A stretch of DNA of 64,000 nt, taken from assembly GCA_947652605.1 (NCBI GenBank), contig OX393579.1:25441674-25505673 (forward strand), in the 5' to 3' direction. The notes beneath the pieces are model-generated. The model saw nothing but the letters and a program-made list of their open reading frames with translations. It was not told the origin of the DNA and made no database searches. Of this stretch, positions 31,262 through 43,709 are shown in pieces. The translations under genes and the position numbers were made by a program. Every line of letters begins with the position of its first letter. The stretch's first letter is position 1. The stretch is from Elmis aenea (lineage: Eukaryota > Arthropoda > Insecta > Coleoptera > Elmidae).

Positions 31262-32854
31262 TTATTCTTTCAAATATAATTTACATTTAAAAGCTCTCAA
31301 AATGTTCTATACGAAGATGTATTATTTTACTATCTTTTAAAAAAAAACCTTTTTGTTAAGGAAGCAAACATAAATCAATCAAAGTAGTCTATTAAAAATT
31401 AAAATAGTGGTAAAAGGTAATTAGAAGTCTTGGATAAACGAAAATAATGTAGATTTATAATACACAAAATCATAAATTAATAAAAAGTTTTGTACATTTA
31501 CATTCATTTTCATTTTTCATTAAAAGTAAAGCTCACATTTTACATACATGATTTAAAAACCCTCGACATTTCTTAGGTTTGTTCCAACAAGCTGTTTTAA
31601 ACCGATCCTTGGATGAATGCATGACCTGTTTTATTCGCATGCGTGAACTACTTTATGTACTAATAAATGTATTGCCCAGTATTAGCCGTTGTTGGAACGC
31701 TTTTACGACTGGCCCAACTGTAAATGAGATTTGCGTCTGTTGGGTTCATAGAAATGTGCGCATCGCTAGGGTAAACGCCTTAAGAATCCAGTACTAAATG
31801 GGATTGGGAGGGCGATGCATAGCTACCAGAGCTCACGTTAGTTATGAACAGCGCATGCGTCTAAAAATCGAAATGCTCTCATCCAAGAACTGTTTTGACC
31901 GTACACTGATTAGTTCATGTATTAATTTTGTAATGATGGAACAGCCCACTAAACCTTTCGGTGAACTATCAGAGACTGTGTTGGAACGCGATATTGATAC
32001 TGCGCACACTCCTGATCGTTTACTGTACCGTCCAAGGATTATGCAAGAATTATAAAACCACAGAAAGAGGCAAAAAGTATTTACAAGTCTTCGATAAACT
32101 TCATGTGACAAAATTATACGAATATTAAAAATAAATAAAAATCAAATTAAGGATACATTGAACTGATAACTGCAAAGGCTTTCTAAATTTCCGACATTTC
32201 AGAACCCTGGGGAATCAGTAACGGAAATTCGTAATTTTTCCGGAATTCACGGAAATTCCCTAAATCATGGTTTTTATTTAATTTTCGTAAAACACGAGTA
32301 ATAATGGCTACACTATAACAGTGACGCTTAATAAACAGTATCATTTTGCAAAAGAATATGCTTGATTTAAGATTTTCTTAAAGTATAAACAACATAATTA
32401 ATACAAATTGTCACGCATTGCTGTCTGACGGGGTTCCTCAAAACTATCCGTGGTAGTTTCCCCTGGGATTTTTTCCGGCAGTGTAACCGTTGGATCGCGA
32501 TAATTTGAAAACACATGTAAGAAATACATTGCGAGTGGTACGTTTATTTTCCATTGTGGGTACTTCACTGCAAGTATCTGTTCTAAATTAACTAAATTTA
32601 TTTTAATTTACTTAAACTATATTTATATATGTTTTTTTTATTATCAGTACGGTGTGATTTATTAAAAACTTCTAATTACTTTTCACGAATCTTCCATCTT
32701 TACATTTTTTTCCCCAGACTAATTTGGCTTATCTTAGGTTTGCTTTTTTCAAGAAAAGTTTTCCGCAAAAATTAACAGATTATAATATACCAGGTGTAAC
32801 AGCGTTCTATTTTTTAATTTTGTTTTGATACTAAATAAATTAAATTTTAGTCAT
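31262..32854. other. Gene-free, with a GC-rich block at 31575-32060
   Basis: The block at 31575-32060 stands out by complexity and CpG content. It has two adjacent open frames (31579-31797, 31798-32055) but no recognisable domain. It begins with the palindromic TTGTTCCAACAA and contains TGTTGGAACG twice (about 31690 and 31979), so it may be an unidentified repeat. The rest is AT-rich. Confidence 0.35.
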
Positions 32855-33240
32855 ATGAATGCGTAAAAAAACCAGATTATTTAAACATATCTACACAATT
32901 GTTTAACTTCCTGTTTCGCCGGAAATGACCATAACTTTGTTATTTTTAATGGAACTCCCTGTATATTTTTACAATTTTGAGAAGAGGAAGCAATTTGGGA
33001 TACAAATGCACCAGTTTGGTTAATTTTTATAACCTCAAATAATTTTTGGACGAAAGTTTATTTTTTTATTTAATGGCCGTGACCTGCAGAAATTAAATTT
33101 TAATACGTCAACAAGTGCCCAAAAAAACGTTTTTGTACATTTTAATTGGCATTTAGTTTACTTTAGTCGGCTTTGAGGTTGTAGAATCGGTTTTTGGACA
33201 AAAAGTAAATTTTTTTAAATAGAACATTACTGGTACTGGT
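32855..33240. repeat. Dispersed repeat, same as arm of 40475-41350
   Basis: Shares long runs with 40530-40890 in the same orientation: CCGGAAATGACC against CTGGAAATGACC, AACTTTGTTATTT, TTTTTATAACCTCAAATAAT, GCCGTGACCTGCA and AATCGGTTTTT. It includes a CCCTGTATA-type internal terminus. No coding capacity is visible. Confidence 0.7.
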
Positions 33241-33249
33241 TATTTAAAT

Positions 33250-33976
33250 TTTTGTATTGTATTTGTATATGCATTTTGTGTCTTGCCTCAAATATTTGTT
33301 GTGCCAGATTACATCATGGAGACACCTTATTTGCTTTCGTTACCTGCTGCCTCACTTCATACTCCATATTCCCATAGCTAGTGATGTCTATTCCAATCCA
33401 ATGTATCTAAAACTTCAGTTCTTGAAGTATAATTTTTCCGACCACTTCCAGTTCACATCTAACTGGTTCTTTGGATGTCATACATTTTGTTTTTTCTGCT
33501 GAGATTATCATGTTGTATTGTTTTCCTGTTATGTTGAAAATGTGCAGAAGTCTTTAAAGGTCATCTTCGTTTCCAGCAAATATGACGGCATCATCCGCGT
33601 AACAAAGGATTTTCACTTCTTTGCAGCCTATTCTGTATCCCTTACACATCCGTACTTTTTCTTTATAATTTCGTCCATTGCTATGTTAAATATCAATGGA
33701 CTAAGCGTGTCTCCCTGTCTAATACCGCTGTTTATAGGAATTTTAGTAGTTAGTTTGTCATTAATTCGAGCTTGCACTTTGCTGTCATAGGTAATATGTG
33801 TCTTCTATTGTTTGTACGATGTTTGGTATGTTTTTATCGAGCAACAAATGAGCTACGTCTTCTATTTTTATGCGGTTGAATGCTGTTGTAAGATCTATGA
33901 AACATAGGTATGCTGGTTTGTTGTATTCTCTTGATTTTTCCACTATCTGCCTCAGAACAAGAAATAGTGCTATCAA
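33250..33976 (-). pseudogene. Non-LTR reverse transcriptase fragment
   Basis: On the minus strand the order is FLVLRQIVEKSREYNKPAY, CFIDLTTAFNRI (motif A, 'F-x-D-L-x-x-A-F'), then in another frame GIRQGDTLSPLIFNIAMDEI (motif B). A degraded catalytic box follows (the family's 'YADDA' region reads as a frameshifted TRMMPSYLLE), then ITGKQYNMIISAEKTKCMTS and YGNMEYEVRQQVTKANKV. This is the palm and thumb of an RTE/jockey-like LINE. Both ends are missing, and there are several frameshifts and stops. It may be from the same family as the C-terminal piece at 14560-15007, but they do not overlap. Confidence 0.8.
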
Positions 33977-36795
33977 AAATTTTAAGAGCTCTCAGTTGCT
34001 ACATTTGAAAATATAGGAACTCACTTGAAAAACAAAGTTAATCGAATATCTTAAAAATAATTGAATGTAGCAAAATCTAATAACATATTTAAAAAAATTT
34101 CGCGATCACAATACTTTCTTCATACTACGTATGGCGAAAGTAAAAAAGATGTGTGACGCAATAATACACAGCTTTATCTCTTAAAATAAAGAAGTTACAG
34201 GGCAGTGGAGTGGGATCCGGAGCACCGTGTTCTAAATTGCAACCTTATTCAGATGCTTCTTCACTAAGATGGTAACATTTTATCCTTAAACCTTAAACCA
34301 GAAGTTCTTAATTACGAAAATACTGCAAGAGTCTTAATCTGTGATATAAAGTTAGTTATCAATTTAAATTTAATAAAATAATAAATAATTGTTTACCGAA
34401 AAGTGCACGTTGCTTACTACTTTTAAAATAATAGTTTAATGTCAGTTAGATCAGCTAAAAAACTGATACTTTTGCAATTGTTTTGTTGATCTAGTGTTCT
34501 AGAGTGTAATTTTTATGTTTATAATTCAAAGCAGTGTCTTTTGTTGAAACACTGACGCATTTTTAAAAAATTAAACCAATATCTTTTATTTTACAATTAC
34601 GAAAACCAATGATAAGGTAAAATCTCTCTCTTATCGGGGGCCTTTTAAGTGTATTCTATATTTTAGAAACATATGCCTCTCATCGAGATAAAACAACAAC
34701 AAAATCCTAAACATTGATCCTAAAATATTCCTGTAAGAGTTATAGGTTAATTTCTAATCGTATATTTAAAGTTTAGAGAACACAGCTGTTTACATCGAGC
34801 AGTGACGGAGATTGTTATGTTATCTGTGTTTATTTCCCAGCCGAATGTATTTTCGTTTCTCAGGTTTATCAGTAGTATCCTTACTTTTTTAGATAGGTTT
34901 ATTTGCGAATTTTCAGCCGTACTGCATCCCTACTCTCAGTCACATCTCTGTCATGTGACTGTCAGTTAAATTATCGATAAAGTAAAAGGTTTCTAAAATT
35001 ACTTGAAATCGGTTATAAAAGACATGTATTTTATGAATGGAAAAACTAACGGAAAGGCTAACAAAAGTATATGAAGAGTGTGTGTAAAACAAGTGAGAAA
35101 AAGTTAACTCATCACTCCTAAACAATTGGTTTTAGAACTAATGTGTATTAAAGTTATATGTTTATTTTGATGAGTCATTCATGCCTCTGAAATTTCGCAT
35201 CTTTTTTAAACAGTCTTTATTGCACATGATACACACACAAAAACATACAGATATATCGTATGTAAATTATATTCATGTAAGAAATATAAAGCAGTATAGG
35301 TTATTTATATAATTATATTTATTTTAAAAGTAGCAATGTATTAAGTGAATTAGTAAAGACCTTTGATAATTTACAAAACAATCTGTTAAATAATTGTGTT
35401 AATTTTATATTACACATAAAATCTTATGTGAAATTTCCATCAAATAGAAAATTTACTTGAAACAACCTCTAATATAACAAAACATAATATTAAAACCAAA
35501 AAAAACAAAATGTTAGGTACCAATGTTGATAAACCTCGGTATAAAATCGTGCAAATTTTATGAAATATCACAAGACCTTATTAAAAAAAAAACATGAAAA
35601 GTTCATTGTTATTCTCATTAAGGTTAATTTAGCTAGCTTGCTACTTCTTAATTTATTGTTTCCAATACGTTGCGGTTTTGATTCCTTTCATTATTTGTTT
35701 TTTGCAACTAGCAATTACAAAGGTATATTTGTTTTTATAAAATATACAAACATAGCAATTAAAATGCATAAAGAGAGAAAACTAAGTATTTAATTAAAAC
35801 CAGGAGGATGTAAAAATGTTTAAAGTCACCCAATCTTTTTATAAATAAATTCAAATTTATAATCTTTGTTAACTAAAACCTACCTTGAGGGAAACTGATT
35901 TTGTAAGGTTTTTATTAATATGCTTTGATCATACACTAAATAATAATATAACAATTTCGTTAAGTGATCAGTCTATAATTTTATTGGTGATAAACAGAAA
36001 GTATACAATTAAATATATGAAGAAAACTTGTTAAAACTTATTTTAATAAAATGCGTTAATTACTTTTATGTCTTTAACCGTTCCCTAGAATATACTTTTA
36101 TATTAAATTGACTTTAAAAGCAGTACATTAGAACTCATTAAAACTTAATGCACCAAACGCTTTAATAAGCTAAAATATAGGAACAAGCGAAGTATAAAAG
36201 ATACTCGCCTAAAATATTAATATCGTTTAAAATGCTTTATAATATACTATTCTGTTGCACATACTGTGCTTAGCTTTGAAGATAATTATTACTACTAGAA
36301 TATAAACTGCATAGATGTTTAACACCAGAACGAGCATTCGATTAATTACCTTTATAACGCCTTGCCTAATTAAAGTGTCACTTTTTTTAATATAGTTTGC
36401 TCTGTAACGAAGCGTTGTGTGATAGAAAAAAAAAATAAAGGACCGGACTTAGTAATACTAACATGACCCTATATACCTAGGTATAGGTACTTTTTGCACC
36501 AATAAACAAAAAATTAAAATAACTTTTACGTTCGGTAAAATATAAACTATGAACATTTTATGCAAATATTTATTTGTACAAATCATGATTACTATATAAA
36601 CGAAATGTATAAATGCTATGTAAATTGTAAAACACAATTCTGCACGAACAACTTAGGACATAAGTGGGAGTAATATAAAAGCTTAGAACCTTTTAAATCT
36701 ACAGTTCAGCAATTTTGGAGATTTACTAAATGAGTTCTGTGGTTTTTAAGTATAATAATTTATGATGATTTATTTGTTATTACTATTTAATGTAA
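33977..36795. other. Long AT-rich stretch without genes
   Basis: No recognised gene. It includes a ~60-bp repeat shared with 46360-46415 (at 34095-34155). A 40-codon open stretch on the minus strand near 34795-34923 (LRNENTFGWEI) might be a LINE scrap, but I cannot support it. The open frame at 35560-35793 has no recognisable product. Confidence 0.45.
34095..34155. repeat. ~60-bp dispersed repeat, copy 1
   Basis: TTTCTTCATACTACGTA then GGCGAAAGTAAAAAA, preceded by TTCGCGAT-ACAATA, occurs here and at 46360-46415. It may be a terminus of an unrecognised element. Confidence 0.6.
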
Positions 36796-37390
36796 TACAA
36801 ATTTGAGATCTGCACTTAGTAGATAATAATGTTTTCCTAAGTATATTCCTTTTAATAAGATGAACCGTACTTAAAATGGCCAATTTTAATTAATCAGTTG
36901 ATTCAACTGTCTTTTTAAGATTGGCTATTTTAAAAATATTTCATCAAACCAAAAGTAATATGCTTAGAAAAACATTATTATATACCAAGTGTAGATCTCA
37001 AATTTGTATTGCCCAAGCTGAGGGAGCTACAACGCCTGTCATAATTTAGTTTCAATAGTAGGTAATGGTTACTGAAAAATCATAAATTATTATTTAATTA
37101 TTTAGTCATGAGGCCTACTGTTAGGTGTAGGAATTACTATGAAATGTAAAAAAATATCTTAAATTATTTAAGTTTGTTGTGTTCAATTAAATTCAACTAG
37201 TTTATTTACGTAATGTTTTGTTTTGTTTTTCAAACGCCACTCTGTTTAAACTTAATAAATACAATAATATTGTAATAACATACTAATTTTTGTAGGTAAA
37301 CCTAAGAATCCATTCATCAATAAAACAAAACAAAAAATCACTTTTTAATGGTCTCACAGCCAACTACAACCCGTATTTAAAATTAAAAAA
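36796..37390 (+). mobile_element. Internally deleted relative of the 17357-20070 element
   Basis: The left part begins ATACAAATTTGAGATCTGC, and its near-complement lies at about 36970-37011, giving ~40-bp inverted ends around a 135-bp core. The core and ~380 bp to the right match 19590-20070 (CAACTGTCTTTTT, CATCAATAAAAC and others). The coding middle of the larger element is missing, as in a MITE derived by internal deletion. Confidence 0.6.
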
Positions 37391-38194
37391 TTGCTGTTGA
37401 AATTTAAAAAGAAAATAAGATAGGAAAAATTTATTAACAAATTTCAAATCTACGCAAAAAAAGTCTTTGTAAGTTATATCAAAAAATAATTTGAGTATGA
37501 TTGCAAATAAGCAACTTATGAGCAAAAATCGAAATATATTAAAATCTAGTAGGTACCAAAGTCAATTTTAAATATACTTCCACCGTTTAAACTAGCTTTT
37601 GCACCAAAAATTTTCTTATCAATTTAACAAAGCCTCAGCGGTAAGAATGATTGGCCAAGTTTCCATAACTAGAATCTATGATTTATTGATTTTAAAGTTT
37701 GGGATAAAAATCCCTTAATTTAACTTGCGAGAAAATTTTCTTTCTAAAGAACATCGAAACTGGTTCCAAGACTTTTATATTTTCCTCAGAATATTCTTTT
37801 ACACGAAGATATTCTTCTCATAAATAAGCAAAGGGAAATTTCAACTAAACTTGTATATTTATTTATACTTCATATTAAATTAAATTATATTTACCTCCCA
37901 TTTAAATAGACAAAATTATATGCAGACATTTAGACTTTGATTTCATTTTTCACACTTTATTATTTTCGACCAGTCTTTTGATGTTTTAAAATATTTCGTG
38001 TCAATATCAAATTACACAACTATGCTTTTAGGCCATATTGAGACGCCATGAAATAAAATTTTATTAAAATGATGTTTATTTGTTTTTTGGGAAGTGTATT
38101 TCGTAATATAACGTCCGATAATTAAGAAATCGCTGTTTCAAATGTCAAATTTCACTGCAAACTTAATACATACATTAGCATTAGACCATTAGAA
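37391..38194. other. AT-rich, no feature recognised
   Basis: No coding frame, RNA gene or shared repeat was seen. Confidence 0.5.
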
Positions 38195-38408
38195 CGGTGG
38201 TCTCCAAAGTGGGGTGCGCGCACCACCGGGGGGCGCGCGATAATTTCTGGGGTGCGCGGGATAATTTTCAATAAATTAATATTTCTATGTCCACAGCACA
38301 ATTTAACAAATTTTGTGATGAAACTTTTATGATTTTTATTTTGGGATGCGCGCTAATCCTGCGACATTAAAATAAGGGTGCGCGACCAAAAAAGTTTGGA
38401 GACCGCTG
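38195..38408. mobile_element. hAT-Charlie-like MITE, copy 2
   Basis: Starts CGGTGGTCTCCAAAGTGG and ends TTTGGAGACCGCTG, like the copy at 16841-17055, and shares GGTGCGCG, AATTAATAT, CGCTAATCCTGCGACATTAA and GCGCGACCAAAAAAGTTTGG with it. The flanking octamers CATTAGAA (38187-38194) and CATTAGAG (38409-38416) differ at one position, showing a fairly young insertion. Confidence 0.85.
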
Positions 38409-39817
38409 CATTAGAGAACTGAAGACGATTAGTTTCCTCGAAATAATATCTTTTGTAAATTATCATTCGATACCCGTTACTTCAACTTCATTGACATAGC
38501 TTGAAATGTACCTTTTAAAATTATAGTTTTTTTGTTAGAAGCCAAATGATAAGTTTCAATAACATCTAACGATTTAGTTTAGTAAAAATCGTGTTTTGAA
38601 AATTAAGTAAATGCGTAACATTGTATGTGTAGAGTTGAATTAAATTGAGTTATATACATTGTTATATTTAACTCCTTATTTAATTACAAAAGTAAAATAT
38701 TTCATGTTTTGAATAGTAAACCAAAATGCTATTGAAAATCTTAACCAATTTTTGAGATTTTTTGTTCCCAAAAACAATTGTTTATTTATCAAGCTGCCAA
38801 ATTACACCAACAACACCTAATTGTTCACTTCGGGCAAAAATATTTAATTTTTCATCGCTACATGTCTTAAGTTTCGATGTAAATTGCTTGCATGATTGTA
38901 ATAAAATATTGCAGAAAATAGAAGACCTTCAAACACATGTAGGTCGACCCACAGACAATTTCCAACATTATCTACTTAACCGAACCACCCCCGCAACAGT
39001 TTTTATGCTAAAAAAATTAGAGTTTTAAGGTTAAGCGATAAAAAGTTGTAGAATACTGCAAAGGAATTCTTAATTATTCTCGGCAATAAAGGCTTTAAAA
39101 CGAGATTAAAAGGGGTAGTAGATTATTCATTGGAGCTAAATTGGTTTTTGCTTGTTAAAACGAACAATCCGAGAATAGGAAAACGTTGCACGTGCATTTA
39201 GAACAGGTATATTAACCTGTCAAATTAGGGTAAGCGAAGAAAACCAAAGAAACTTAACTGAACAGCGATTACGGCTGAATTTATGAGCGGTAGCGGTAAG
39301 CGGCAATTGTAGACTTCCGATTCGGACACCTGTGAACAGTTCGCGTGCCACCGTTTGTTTCTTCCGTATTGATAAAAACGCGATAAGATTTCTTAACCCT
39401 TTAATTAAACTATAATGCTACACTGTTATTTCTATAACATGCATCCATTAACCAAGGAAATATAATTAAATCGACGAAATGCATTTGAAAATGTCATTCT
39501 TTTAAAGCTGAAATAAAGGCAATACACGCAATAACATATTACAGGAACCATTTGGTTTTATGCTGACCGTGTATATACCATTAATAGTTTATTACGAGCG
39601 CACATTGCACTTAAAATTTCATGTATTTTATTTTTAATTAACGATCGAGAGTCACCCATAGCTGTTATTATAAAATATTAATGCGTCACTAAATGTTTAT
39701 TAGTACTGGAACATTATTTCAAATAAAATATGAAACGAAATGAAAATTGTATACGAACTGATTGCGATTCGAGTTTGCCATGGAAATCTGGTTTATTGTA
39801 AAGTACTTAAGTTTATA
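38409..39817. other. Gene-free, with a complex CpG-bearing patch
   Basis: An open frame at 38762-39028 (88 codons) has no recognisable domain and lacks an ATG at its reported start. The region at about 39140-39420 is richer in GC and CpG and free of transposon signatures; it may be a host promoter or enhancer, but there is no gene model to anchor it. Confidence 0.35.
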
Positions 39818-39860
39818 CAGGGTATTTCACTTTTCCATGGGACACTATTGCTATCTCCGT
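39818..39860 (+). mobile_element. Unpaired CAGGGTATTTC transposon terminus
   Basis: CAGGGTATTTCACTTTTCC follows TA, resembling the other mariner-type ends in the window. No inverted partner was identified. Confidence 0.35.
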
Positions 39861-39932
39861 AAATAATAAAAATACAAGGTTGGTTAAATGGAACAAAAGT
39901 TAGCTATTTATGAGTAGGTATATCTTAAACAA

Positions 39933-40325
39933 GATCTTGTTTTGTTTAAAAATTCCATGGCTTGCGTGATATAACGAAACCAAAATCGATCAATATTTTT
40001 AAATTTTTAAATTAAATTTTGATGTAATCCTAGTATCTAAAAAGGTAAAATCAAGACCTTTTAAGTATATATTTATTCATCACATAGGTACAATATTTTT
40101 CATGGTTTCCAAAAATCCACGCCAAATTTTGTATGCAACATTTCCAACATGTATCTTTGTTAAATTTAACCACGTTCTTAATCCCTGAAGAAGCTCATAA
40201 AAAACTTAAGCGAAACGTAGGATTTCAATAAACGTAAATAAATAAAGATACCGTCCAGGATCTTGTTTTGTTTAAAAATTCCATGGCTTGCGTGATATAA
40301 CGAAAAAACCAAAATCGACCAAAAT
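39933..40325 (+). repeat. 262-bp insert between ~65-bp direct repeats
   Basis: GATCTTGTTTTGTTTAAAAA through ATAACGAAA-CCAAAATCGA is present at 39933-39997 and again at 40259-40325, differing mainly by extra A residues. The intervening sequence carries a hammerhead-like motif and ends in AAATAAATAAAG-type sequence, as in a retroelement 3' end. It is either an insertion with an unusually long target duplication or a tandem duplication. Confidence 0.7.
40180..40224 (+). ncRNA. Hammerhead-ribozyme-like relic, second example
   Basis: AATCC is followed by CTGAAGA (fits the CUGANGA core), a GCT...AGC mini-stem with an unpaired A, GAAAC, GTA and GGATT. The outer AATCC and GGATT can pair. The layout parallels 22306-22347. 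The imperfect second stem makes activity unlikely. Similar motifs are known in Penelope-like elements. Confidence 0.35.
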
Positions 40326-40474
40326 TTTGAAACTCAAATATCTCGGCCCGTGATATTTACAATTTAATAATTATAAAAATGGTGTAAGTCTATTTATGAT
40401 CAAAAACAAAAGTATTGGTTTAGCGAATTCTTAAAAAAAATTATTTGCTTTATAAATGTACATGCTGGGTCTAC

Positions 40475-41350
40475 ATGAAGTGTGGTACACCCCCTTTTTT
40501 TTCTTTAGTTTTTACTTTAGATAAATGAGATTTTAGACATATGTGCAAAAACCTGGTTTTTTTGAGCACATTCACACAATTATTTCACTTCCGATTTCGC
40601 TGGAAATGACCCCAACTTTGTTATTTTAAATGGAACACCCTGTATATTTTTACATTTTTGAAAAGAGGAAGCGATTTTGGATGCAATTGCACTATTTTGG
40701 TTAATTTTTATAACCTCAAATAATTTTTGAACCAAAATTTAATGTTTTATTAAGTGTGCCGTGACCTGCATAAATTGAATTTTATTATGTCAGCAATTTA
40801 AGTTACTTTAATCGGCTTTAAAGGTTGCGGAATCGGTTTTTTGACAAAAAGTCAATTTTTTTAAATGGAACTATGCGGTTATTTAAATAAAGCATTTTCT
40901 AACGAATCCATCGATACCAATAATTTGAATTTGTATTACGAGTCTGCTTCAAAAACTTCAAATTATGGTAAAGATTTGTTAAGACATCCTGTTAATCGCG
41001 ATACACTGTGCATAACTGCAACAAAACAAATCATTCAAAACAAAAACAAAGGTGCCACGGAGGATCGCTGTGGAAACAAACAAATGCTTGTTTACGTGTT
41101 TATATGTCATTGCGGTGGTAGAAAAATGATTACACAGTCATTAAATTAAAACTTAATACAAAATTAAATTTATACAAATAACCAAAATAGTACAGTTGTA
41201 TCCAAATCGCTTCCTCTTTCCAAAAATGTAAAAACATACAGGTTGTTCCATTTAAAATAACAAAGTTGGGGTCATTTTCGGCGAAACTGGAAGTGAAACA
41301 ATTGTGTGCATATATTTAAAAAAAGGGGATGTGCCACACTGTTTATACAC
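40475..41350. mobile_element. Foldback-like element with ~200-bp arms
   Basis: The left arm (about 40480-40720) and right arm (about 41170-41350) are reverse complements. They share GTGTGGYAC, CACACAATT, TTTCACTTCC, AAATGACCCCAACTTTG and TTACATTTTTG. The left arm and adjacent sequence also match the repeat at 32855-33240. The interior contains a 94-codon open frame (40865-41149, MELCGYLNKAF...) with no recognisable domain, which I do not call as a gene. Confidence 0.65.
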
Positions 41351-43339
41351 GGTATATTTAAATTCATAGAAATTGTATCAAACTTAAACGACTTTAAAAA
41401 CATTGGACATACACAACTTTTATAATAAACAATCCATATAACACATCTTTTATTTTTAAAATTTTAGGTCATGGTTAAAACAAATGAATAATTAACAATT
41501 GCTAGTTATTTCATTTATTTATGACTTAACACCAGTATATCAATAAAACAGTTTTTTAAATTTCCTACTAGCAAATTAATTTTATCGTATTATTGAAATC
41601 ATTCAGGTATTAATATTTTTACCAAACATAGGTAAAAATCTAATATTAGGTGAGAGGACGCTTAGTATCGATCAAAGGAGGTCATAGAGTAACCAATTGT
41701 TGTTCAGAGACCACGTACTGGCTCTTATTCTCACGTGCACATTTTCCCGTTTATCTCTATTACTTTTCGTGCTTTTCCTTGCTCCCAACCTCTATAAGTA
41801 GTGCTTCCCCTAGGGCATTCATCACAATCATTCTTCCCTGAAATGCGATATTTTTTTCTGATTTCTGGCAATTTTCCTCGTTTCTGCACCTTCATCTTTA
41901 CCAATTTAGTTTTCTAAAGTTTTTCATACACACGCAGCTCACCATATTTCTGTAGTATATGTGATACGAAATGAAATTTTTAAATAAATTGCTTAATTTA
42001 TCTCGTATCAATCTTCTTCATGAAACGATTAAAGTGTGGGGGTAGAATGTAATATAAAACCGTTGTTAAATTACTTTAAAAGCGTCTTGGATTACGCGAC
42101 GCACAAGATTTTCGCAATAAAGAAAATAATTGGAACGAAATTAAACAACAACTTCAAAATTGTTTTACACTTTCTCTCGTAATTATGCAAAAAAAAAAAT
42201 TACAGCTTTAGTTAAATTTATATTAGCTGATGTTATTGTTGCTTAGCGATCGTTTTAGGGTATTCTTTTTAGCAAGACCTACAATAATTTGTTACAATAA
42301 TACATCAATTTAATTAGTTTACGGTCACTAATACTTCAATCAAACATAATTGATCTATCGAGATTAATCTCAACATGGTGGGTAATTCCACTATGTATTG
42401 TTACACGTTTGAGAATATATATTGTTTACCCGCATGTGGAAAAAAAAAAGGTTAAAATTGTGGCTGTAGGTTAGGCGGTTAGAGGTAGTTTAGTGGAAAA
42501 CGCTCTCAAATTAAATAAAAATGTATTGAATTTGAGTTCTTATCTACGTTAAAATGATCTAAAACTTACAGAATAGCATAAGTTCAATCACCACGTGAAG
42601 AAATGGAAAGAAAAATGTAGGAACTTTTCTAAAAATTAAAATTGCAAATACTCCAGTCTAACAATTTTTTTTTTTGCTTTTTGAATCAGACTTCTTGATA
42701 TTCGCAGAACACTGTGCTTAATACTTCCGGCTCGAAAATTTCGTTCTCATTCAACATCGCAATATTCTCATATCTGTTGTATTAATCTTAAAACGTTGTA
42801 TGCAGAATTAAATAGTTTGTACTACCTATAACAAAAGGCTTGAACACGTTGGATTTTTAATAATTTATTTTACTATTTTTGTTCATAATCTAATGTTAAT
42901 TGTGCTTCAGATTCTATTAGATCTTACATGTTAAGTAGATAATAATGCTAGGTAAGTCCGAACCCATTAAAAACGACAGTGCAATCTAAAATGTCGCATG
43001 CGCGGAAACTTTTTTCCTTTTTGTAAATAGGTCGATGTTAAATCCGAATGAAACTGGTAGGAAATAGAACAATAAATTTTCCTTTAAACGCAGAATTCAG
43101 ATATCTTCAATTGTTTCAACGTTATACCTTTAGAAAAATATACACTTTTTTATATTGACTGTACTTATTTATTAAAGTCAAATTCTCATCCTTGCAAGTA
43201 ACATCTTTTTTAAAGTTTTTTATTTAATGCTTAGTAAATTCTAGGTTAAAAATATTAACGAGGTTTTAATGTGTTATACTTTCCGGCCTTTTAAGAATAA
43301 CGAAGATAATTTCCTTGTTATATTTTAAACCGCAGTCTT
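41351..43339. other. AT-rich, with a possible LINE scrap
   Basis: Between about 41700 and 41960 the minus strand reads segments such as YTTEIW and GKLPEIRKKYRISGKNDCDE, which loosely resemble the 'TYGSEIW...RRSARISR' part of LINE ORF2. The match is weak. The rest is unremarkable. Confidence 0.3.
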
Positions 43340-43400
43340 TTAGATCATACACCTAACGGTAGAAGGACTATCTAAATAAACATAAATCAGTCTTATAAAC
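43340..43400 (+). repeat. Scrap of LINE 3' end
   Basis: CCTAACGGTAGAAGGACTAT followed by CTAAATAAACATAAAT matches the extreme 3' ends of the LINE fragments at 8862-9134 and 21690-22075 (CAGCAGAAGGACTAAGGAC and GACGGTAGAAGGACTTATGA). Confidence 0.55.
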
Positions 43401-43709
43401 TATAGATAATATTATTTGTTTTAATTAGAAGCAGTCAATAAAAAGATGAACGAAAAGCGAGGTATTTAAATTTTGTTGTTGTTCATAATTCATTAACTTT
43501 TATTGCGATAAATAACAAATACATGCTCTACCGAAGATCATAACAACCGAGACAATCTTGTTTATATTTAAAAATACCTACAACAAACCTTATTCTGCGA
43601 ATAATGACATAAAAGTGTTTTCAAAATTTAACGTATTTGATAATTACGTATTTTAACTTAATTTTTATTGGTTTGTTAAAATAAAAGATAAAATTAGACA
43701 ATTAATGTA

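Noticed and set aside
31579..32055. Two adjoining frames of 72 and 85 codons
   Set aside because: GC-rich and open, but no motif, splice or family signal supports a gene; kept only as an unexplained block.
38762..39028. 88-codon open frame
   Set aside because: No ATG at the reported start, no domain, and ordinary AT-rich composition.
40865..41149. 94-codon open frame
   Set aside because: Sits inside an inverted-repeat element; the translation has no recognisable family features.
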